The notes beneath the pieces were generated by a model. That model ran no database searches and was not told where the DNA came from. It saw only the letters and a list, made by a program, of their open reading frames with translations. From Cyathus striatus (lineage: Eukaryota; Basidiomycota; Agaricomycetes; Agaricales; Nidulariaceae): a stretch of DNA of 64,000 nt. Below are positions 57,035-64,000 of the stretch, piece after piece; position 1 is the first letter of the stretch; each line of letters starts with the position of its first letter. The position numbers were made by a program, and so were the translations under genes. The stretch covers positions 2,418,001-2,482,000 of the forward strand of contig JAOVFP010000002.1 of the NCBI GenBank assembly GCA_025738555.1, read 5' to 3'.

Positions 57035-57631
57035 TAAGGTAGGGCTCACTAAGTTCCGGCACCCCTTATGTAAGCAATTCCCTTCATCAACTTCGACAAC
57101 CATCAGCTCAGTCACAATCCACTCTAATGCAATTCCTTCTTCTGGGATGCATTTGTGGTAATTGAATCTCTCACTCCCAGAAAGAAAATTTTAAATAAAT
57201 TTAATTTTGGGGGACTTGATATAGAAAAACTTTTTATTGTAGAAAATGCATATTTATTACATTTCCGTGCAAATGACAGCATTTTATATTTTCGAGTCCT
57301 CAGATTTGGCCGTCACACACCGTGACATACCGTGACACGTCACTACAATGTCACACATTGTCACATTGTCACGTGATCCAGCGGAACAGTAGATATCTTT
57401 CCACTCCGAGGGAGAGCATTTTAGTTGGCTAGATGCACTATAAGTGATAAAAAGAACTTTTAATTGTTTTGTAAAGTAGCTTTGAAAGGTAAATTTGCTT
57501 TCCCAAACAATATATTCAATGAATTTTGACATTATTTTTTCGGAAAATTTCTGAACCTCAGATTTGGCCGGTCTTGGCGCTTATGTAATATGATTACATA
57601 AGGGTGCTGGAACTTAGTGAGCCCTACCTTA
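57035..57631. mobile_element. Non-autonomous element with ~38-bp terminal inverted repeats (MITE-like)
   Basis: The left end 57035-57073 and right end 57594-57631 are reverse complements with one mismatch and one single-base gap. Both begin TAAGGTAGGGCTCACTAAG. The ~520 bp between them hold no coding frame of note. They contain a cluster of GTGAC/GTCAC motifs (57310-57380), a direct repeat of CCTCAGATTTGGCCG (57298 and 57556), and a short palindrome next to the right arm. No clear target-site duplication was found. It lies between the NLR-like and DUF6533 genes. Confidence 0.6.
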
Positions 57632-58093
57632 CTTATTTCCTCCATTCGACAGCTAGACGCGCAGTCGAATTGTAAGGGCTGTCTTAGAACTGCAGTGTTA
57701 CATATTTTTAGCATACAATTGAATTAGGTTTGTCTTTTACAATAAGTAATTAATGAATTAAGCCCGACTCGCACGCTTACACACAAAGATCGACGTTTAA
57801 AGTACACTTATCATATTTTCTAGTTTGTTCGTGTTCTAATTCGCAATGAATCTCGGATATTCGCTTGTTCGCTCGAGCATTGTGCATGCAGTGTGCACAT
57901 GTTAATCAGTACTCTTCGTAAATCGCAATTCTCCGATTCCTTTGCTATGTACCGAAAAGTCTTGCAGATTGATTGCGTCCCCGACGGTTTTTTGCTTAGT
58001 AGCGGCTTCTCTGAGGGTGATAATTAACCTAGAACTCTGAAACATGCAGGTCGGTTATGAGTTTCAAGAGAACAAGAAAAGTCGATCACGTAC

Positions 58094-59809
58094 TGCGAAC
58101 GAGTACACCGCAGGTGTAACGCTGAGAGGATTAAAAGTCATATACATATCATATAATTGAGGACTTACAATATAATCACTGGCATTAATGCAGGAGTAAC
58201 AAGAATACCGTAGAGTGTGCAGAATAATAAAACGGCTTAATTAAGTACTTCCATTGAGCTCAGGAAGTACTACAGCATTGGATTTGTCTTACCTGCGATA
58301 CTGGAAAAAACCAAAGTCAGTATTAGCCTACACCACAATATGAAATGGACAAACACAAAGAAGAATATTGTCCCTCCTCTGAAGAAATTCATCAAAATTG
58401 GGGTGTAACGTGCTCCATTCCAGGTGCTTATATCTAGATTTTTGAGGTCGCCAATTGTAGGACAACCTAAGAACTTGTAAATAGTTAACGAGAGCCATAT
58501 AGCTATTGGGGTAGGGTAAGTTTGTATCAAGTTATGTAAAATTTGAAGCAAACTTGCTCGAAATAACTAAGCAGGTGATTCTGAACATTGAATAAGAAAC
58601 ATGGTACTTGACGAGGAACAACACAAGACTGCACGTACGACATGGTAACCACAACTGTTAGTGAGTCAACAGTGGTTAAACAACCTGTTAGAGGAACACC
58701 GGGTGGCGCCTGGAATAGATTTGCGGTTGACACAACAGCCGTGTGTGTGGTGACATACAGGGCAACCTTCGAATAATTTAGTTAATCCGCGTCACATACC
58801 TATAAAGACTAAAACATACTCCGAATTCAACTGTATTTATTGCAATGTTTCAGAACATGGTGAATATAGTAGTGAAAAGGTGGTGTGCTAACCTAATGAA
58901 GTTGCACATAAGAAGCAGAGAACTAGTAAGAAATAGTAATCCTATTAGTAATTGTACTAGGTTAAATCACGGACTGAAAATACCTTTGGTGTTGTGATCA
59001 TAGAGTGCATGAATACGTAGTATCAAGATAATGTTTGCGACCAGATTGAACACTCCAAAGCAGCCTCTTTTAGTGGAGATTAGTTCGAATAATTCTAGAC
59101 TTTTAAAATTTGGATACTGACAACGCTGACCACCATATATATACCCGACAACTATAGGGAATAAGACATATACATTAAATGTGGATTGGTTTTAGTTGAC
59201 TGAGGGCGTACATCTATAAAATGTGTTAGATTTACGTGTAGGCTTTCGAAGTATTATAAATCTTACTGTGTCTGGAATATCTTGCGAGGTGGTAACTAAA
59301 TCATAGAAGTAAATTAATATCAACAGTGCTTTTCAATATGATTGCAGGGAAGTTGTGTACCTATTAATGATAGGCTAGTCGTCAAAAATTAGTATGCATG
59401 TCGGAGGGTTGATGCAAAAAATTAAGATACTTACCCAACGTACACCGGACCATAATACCGGGTAAATATGTACAGGACTTTTGGAAGCGACCACTTCGTT
59501 CTAAACCGGAACGTTAACAACACAGTCAATATTGTTTCAACGCTTTTAACAAATACCTCCAGATGTATTGAATCTGTTTTGTTTTTTCCAAATAAATTAA
59601 TAGTTCCTTTTATGGGTAAAGATAACATTACACACCTCGGAACTTAGGCTGAGTAAAATATCATATATCTGTGCAGTAAATATTGCAACTGGAAAGATGA
59701 TATAAGACTGACGATAGAAAGTCGCGATGACGAAAGACGGCATACCGTGAATGTAATTTACGTCTTGGGTTTGGCGTAGAGAGTTAAGCAGAGAGTTAAG
59801 ATCAGACAT
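58094..59809 (-). CDS. DUF6533-domain multi-pass membrane protein (model approximate)
   Basis: The start is ATG 59809. A first exon of ~57 codons runs into a 17-nt exon (EIQYIWR) and then KWSLPKVLYIFTRYYGPVYVG. Together these form the DUF6533 signature, in which a short helix ending LSSE is followed by IWxxKWSLPKVLY. Further exons contain STKRGCFGVFNLVANIILILRIHALY, APPGVPLTGCLTT and ARYTPILMNFFRGGTIFFFVFV, all in the order expected for this basidiomycete family of about seven-helix membrane proteins. Many small introns make the exact exon list and the stop (probably near 58094) uncertain. The middle and 3' exons could not be fully joined in phase. Function is unknown; these proteins are often seen in tandem families, but only one is evident here. 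It could be a pseudogene if the missing joins are real breaks. Confidence 0.6.
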
Positions 59810-62580
59810 GAGTATTGTGGTGCGGTTCAGAACTCGATGGGTCAGCCTACTGCAGCTCAGGTATATATCTTGTATGCAAAATTAAGTTGGCTCGTTTCGT
59901 CGATCTCTATGTATCACGAATAGAGTCCGATGACGGAGCCATGAAAAATGATCGATGATCCGCCAAGTGTTTTAGATGTTACTGTATGTGTTTTACCCCG
60001 CAAGTCGCGCCCATATTGGCATCATAAGTTGAGCATTAGAACATGGTATGTGCCCATCTGTAATACTTTAGTGCAACTTTTTAAGATTCACCCTCGAAAC
60101 GGACCATCTCATTCTTCACGCAAAAATAAGTTGGCTCTTTGTATCGAGGCTGTGAAATTCTATTTATTAATAGATCAGCGCTTACATACTATCGCACTCA
60201 TCTAAACTGCGAGATATCTCCTACATGGAGATGACAGGAAGGTATCATCGCCACAGGAATTCATTAAACCACATTTGCATTCGATCAATCAGTCAGTCGT
60301 AGTGAAGAACCAAAGACATGTTATACGACATACGCACTCCGAGCCAATCACACCGTTCCCCGGGGTTTTGAAACATTCCATCGAATCCTGCCACTGTATG
60401 ATATCGGTTCTTACTGAATGTACACTGACGATATTCTCGTAGGTTAAATCTGTCATATAAGTATGTACCGAATACTTACCGGCGATCACCCACATGGCCA
60501 AGTCTTCTCATGAGGAAAAAACAAACATCAGAATCTTCTACTGTCAGTAATAATACTAGTTCGCATACTGCTATAAACTTTCAGAGTGGAATATGGTACT
60601 CTCTATCATAGGGACTTAGCTATATTTACTGCTTCAAGTACTTGGGGGCTGGGGCGAAACCAGAATGCCGCGAGAGAACGTTACTACGGCCTTACCTTGC
60701 TGATCCCGGTATTGAGTTATCTATGTTATAACTGATACGTCAACAGGGGTCCGTGATATGTCCACTGAGTATCCGCTGCGCTGATTGATGGAGTCAGTAG
60801 TAAGTGGTGCTGATTAAGTTGCAGTTGTGGATCAGGAGTCTGTGTTTCCGAAGTCTGATAAATTGATCGCCTTCAAAGGGATTGTGTAAGGAGAATGTTT
60901 GATGAAGAATGTTTGGCACGGAGACGGTCCGAAATGCGAAATTATCTTATCTATCATCTAATAGGAAGTCGTAATCAGCAGTGCAACAAGTATCAACGCC
61001 AATGTTCAAACGTTCAAAATCAATCCCATATCCACTAGAACATATAGTAATAGCTGCAGTGAGGTACTTGAGTTTATGCCATTCAAGAATCCAATAGCCA
61101 TTCGTTTCATTCGGAATGGAGTCGGAGAGATACAGTGCACATAGCCAGGGATTTCACCTGTCAGAGAGACACATCTAGGTGATCATCATGAAGTAACAAG
61201 ATGTTACGGTTCTGACAGTCTAATCTCTAAATACATGGCATATGAAGATTTCGACAGATATTGGTTCCAGGCTGGGAAAATGTTGCGTTGTCGAGTTGGA
61301 CCATTAGGTTTTCGCAGGCCTTTGAAAAGAAGTGTATGATTCTAAAGTTATGAGAGGTAATTAATAATTACTAAGTATACCAAAATAAGCCAACCGTGAC
61401 GTTGCTGGTTGAGCGGCTGAGCGCTGAGCTGTTGATTGGATGCAGAGACGTTTGGTTCATGCTTCGGATATAAATACAGTCATCAACCATTCAACGCGAC
61501 AACAAAACTTGAAGGTGTGATTCCACATCATTTAGTACATATTCTACTATAATAATTGTAAATATGGATAGATATAATCTTATAGAATCATTCTGTATAA
61601 TTTTTATCGCACTGTGTAACAAACATTCGCAAAATAGTTGAGGGGACTGGATTTTGAGCAAAACCACGCGGAGTGACAGCTGCTGATGGCCATGCAGTTT
61701 ATTACGGAACACTTCAAAATTAAAGATTGCCGAAGTCCGGATCATTAATATAAACAAAACCTCTGTCTCGCAACACTAAGCACTTCAGATTTCTAGTGAT
61801 ATATCAGAGAACATAGATGTACTTTACCATAAAAACATTTATAGAGGTTTATTACATTAAATAATAGCTGCCTATTTTATAAAACAGTTAAATCAAGTAC
61901 CTTTATTGAGTAATCTATGCCATGTATTTTTTGGAAATCTCATGTTTGGGGTAACTCTCCAACTTAATTTATGTGTCATATATCTATTTCAATATATATC
62001 TGTCAAAATATTGTTTGAACTCATTCCTGGGATACTAGGCCTCAAAATACAAAAAGAATTATAGCGATAGCCATAGATTTGAGGTGAGGAGAGGTCAATC
62101 AGTTGGGTTTGTCACGTTGGGTGGGGTGTCACGTTTGGTGGTTGATGACTGTAAGTTTATATCTACATAAACATCACATGACCTTTATAAACAGTGGAAT
62201 TTGAAATTGATCTTCAACTCAACTTGAAGTTAAACTTGACTTGAACGAGTTTGAACCTGAACTTGCTGAGTTTCGAGTCATGATGCATGATATAGATACT
62301 TCAGAGGCACTACCGATGCGGACAATATCATGAGCCCTCTTAGCACACGATAACTTCAAATGTTGTCTCTCTTCATCTCGTCTGCAAGTCGCGAAGCTTT
62401 TTGCGCGCTAATGCCAATTTTGCTTGCGACTTGACGATCCCCTCGATACGCTAATCCGATGTTGAAATCGGAAAACATGGCCGGGGTTGATATGGATACG
62501 CATTCCGCCAATGACCGTGACGATGGGAAGTCAACGGTCTGTACGTTTGTTGCCCACCCCCTGTCGACCTGATTTTTTCC
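59810..62580. other. Gene-poor region, about 2.8 kb
   Basis: AT-rich sequence with short, uninformative open frames on both strands. GTCACGTT-type motifs occur near 62110-62140. No tRNA, repeat array or coding exon is supported. Confidence 0.4.
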
Positions 62581-63864
62581 ATGAAAGTAATATTCGTCGA
62601 TGAAGCCAGCTCGACGGCTATAACCTACAAAAATCCCCAAGCATGTTACAATATCAACTCCTTGATAGCAAATCTGGAAACATTCAAATATTGTCTCCGG
62701 CAGAACAACATTGATCCTGTGGTAACGCTCCAGTTTGTTGGTGAGCCGACTTTCTGTCCTACGCTTATGTCGAAAGCTAAATATCGCACAGGCGTGGGCG
62801 CAGACTACAGCTCACCACTACTACCCGCCGCCAACTCGTCCGCCATGGTGATTTCCCTGGATGGCGGTACACCAGAACCTGTTCAAGTCTTTCCTCAAAC
62901 ATCTGCAAGTCTACCTCCGAACGCGAAATGGTCAAAATCTGAGTTGGCCAATAATACACATACGTTGCAAACATCGTTAGGTAGCGAGGGACTTGGTGAT
63001 CTTGAGGCAGTTTGCGTTGATGTATTCAGGTGTGCATATTCCAAAATATAGGTTACCATATGCCTGACACTCGTGGCATGAAAGATACACCGCGCTCGTG
63101 TCTGGCGATAATTACACGCCATCGTCTGTACCAATGAGCACAAGGCCAGACACGTCATCGTCGACATCAAGCCCGTCGGCTGCGACTTCCCAATCCTCCA
63201 ATCCGACAACCGAGCAGGATGCTCCATCAAAGAATGTGCTTACCATCGTGCTCAGTACTACTATTGTGCTGGGTTTCCTAGCATTGGTTTTGATCGCTGT
63301 CGGAATCTTCTTTAAGCACAGACGATCGAGAAGGCGAGCAGCATCGGATCATTCTTCCCTCTTGCTCCAGGTTCTACCCCGACGACGATTCAACAAACTT
63401 CCGCGCCACATGGCCGTCTTGTAGCACGACCATACAACTACGACGGAGAGAAGAATCCAGCTACATTGGCTGATCTTACGTTATCACGTACCACCGGACT
63501 CCCTGGGTCTGTACAGCCACTTGTACAGCCACTTGTAAGCACATTGTCAGAACCGTTATTTCCCAACCAGAGTGCGAGTGAGAATTCGCCCGTTACACCT
63601 TACACCCTTGCCTCCCCTACTGTTAGCAGCTCGTCGAACACCGCTTCTCCTTTGACGCTTGCTGCTGTCTCGAAATTCTCGCGACATACAGAAGAATCTC
63701 CGGTTTTGCCTGGTGCTCCCCCTGTGTCTCCTAATACAGTGATGAGCACATTGTCTCCGCTTACTTCGGCTAGGGCTGTCAGTGAGGTTGATGAAATAGC
63801 GGAGCCACCTCCTCGGTATAGTTTACTGGCGAGGGAGGCGACGTCCGCACTTGATCCCTGCTGA
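62581..63864 (+). CDS. Single-pass transmembrane protein with Ser/Thr-rich stalk, apparent 1-nt frameshift
   Basis: Exons 62581-62740, 62792-63029 and 63085-63864 give about 390 residues. The ectodomain contains a beta-rich part (VTLQFVG, then SAMVISLDGGTPEPVQVFP and NNTHTLQTSL). This resembles the repeated ectodomain of a large agaricomycete family of uncharacterised membrane proteins. A Ser/Thr-rich stalk, one strong helix (VLTIVLSTTIVLGFLALVLIAVGIFF), a basic KHRRSRRR stop and a disordered cytosolic tail follow. The tail ends near PPPRYSLL, typical of the family. Between the basic stop and the tail (about 63330-63360) the two open frames are offset by one base, and no intron can join them. 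Read as is, translation would stop at 63424. No clear signal peptide precedes the ectodomain, so a first exon may be missing. Function is unknown. Confidence 0.6.
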
Positions 63865-64000
63865 ACGGTGCATCATACGCCTCTCGATTGTTCCTCGATG
63901 TTCTTCTAGTATATTTAGCCGTCAGTACTTTCTATCCGTCCTTTCTAAGAGATCTCCATATGCATATGTTTGGGTTCGTTTTAGGTCACGAGCACTTTCT

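Noticed and set aside
1..64000. CRISPR arrays, rRNA genes, bacterial operons or intact transposases
   Set aside because: None seen; spliceosomal introns throughout show a eukaryotic nuclear sequence.

Overview
The window is nuclear DNA of a basidiomycete fungus, most likely a mushroom-forming agaricomycete. The genes carry many short GT-AG introns of about 47-65 nt. The gene content also fits: a class I hydrophobin, F-box and leucine-rich proteins, DUF6533-type membrane proteins, a GUP1-type MBOAT, a CaiB/BaiF CoA-transferase, an NLR-type NB-ARC/TPR protein, and two intron-containing tRNA-Arg genes. Exon structures were read by hand from splice signals and checked by reading-frame arithmetic. 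No database search was possible, so family names rest on recognised motifs.

Layout. 1-4347 (-): an arrestin-domain protein with a very long disordered tail, cut by the left edge. 5744-5842 (+): tRNA-Arg. 5915-7671 (-): leucine-rich protein. 9047-9545 (-): hydrophobin. 11752-13835 (+): CoA-transferase family III with one apparent 1-nt frameshift. 14036-15010 (+): F-box-like protein. 15142-16252 (-): multi-pass membrane protein. 16939-18920 (+): APH/AIM9-like kinase. 20339-36975 (+): four paralogous protein kinases, two with receptor-like architecture. 37406-39882 (+): GUP1-like O-acyltransferase. 40844-42773 (+): FAD monooxygenase, convergent with an Arg/Asp-repeat protein at 42995-45159 (-). 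47961-50076 (-): BioF-like PLP enzyme. 50685-50774 (+): second tRNA-Arg. 54008-56883 (-): NB-ARC/TPR protein. 58094-59809 (-): DUF6533 membrane protein. 62581-63864 (+): single-pass membrane protein with another 1-nt frameshift.

The most striking region is the kinase cluster. All four genes lie on the same strand and share four intron positions in identical phases. They differ in the catalytic HxD and DFG motifs. Two of them read as signal peptide, Ser/Thr-rich ectodomain, transmembrane helix, kinase. This looks like a locally expanded family that has gained receptor-like forms. The NB-ARC/TPR gene is a second candidate self/non-self recognition gene, with nearly identical tandem repeats.

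The stretches between genes are AT-rich. They hold a 24-bp palindrome, a 34-bp-arm foldback, a 595-bp element with long inverted ends, and small tandem duplications. No intact transposon, CRISPR array or rRNA was seen.
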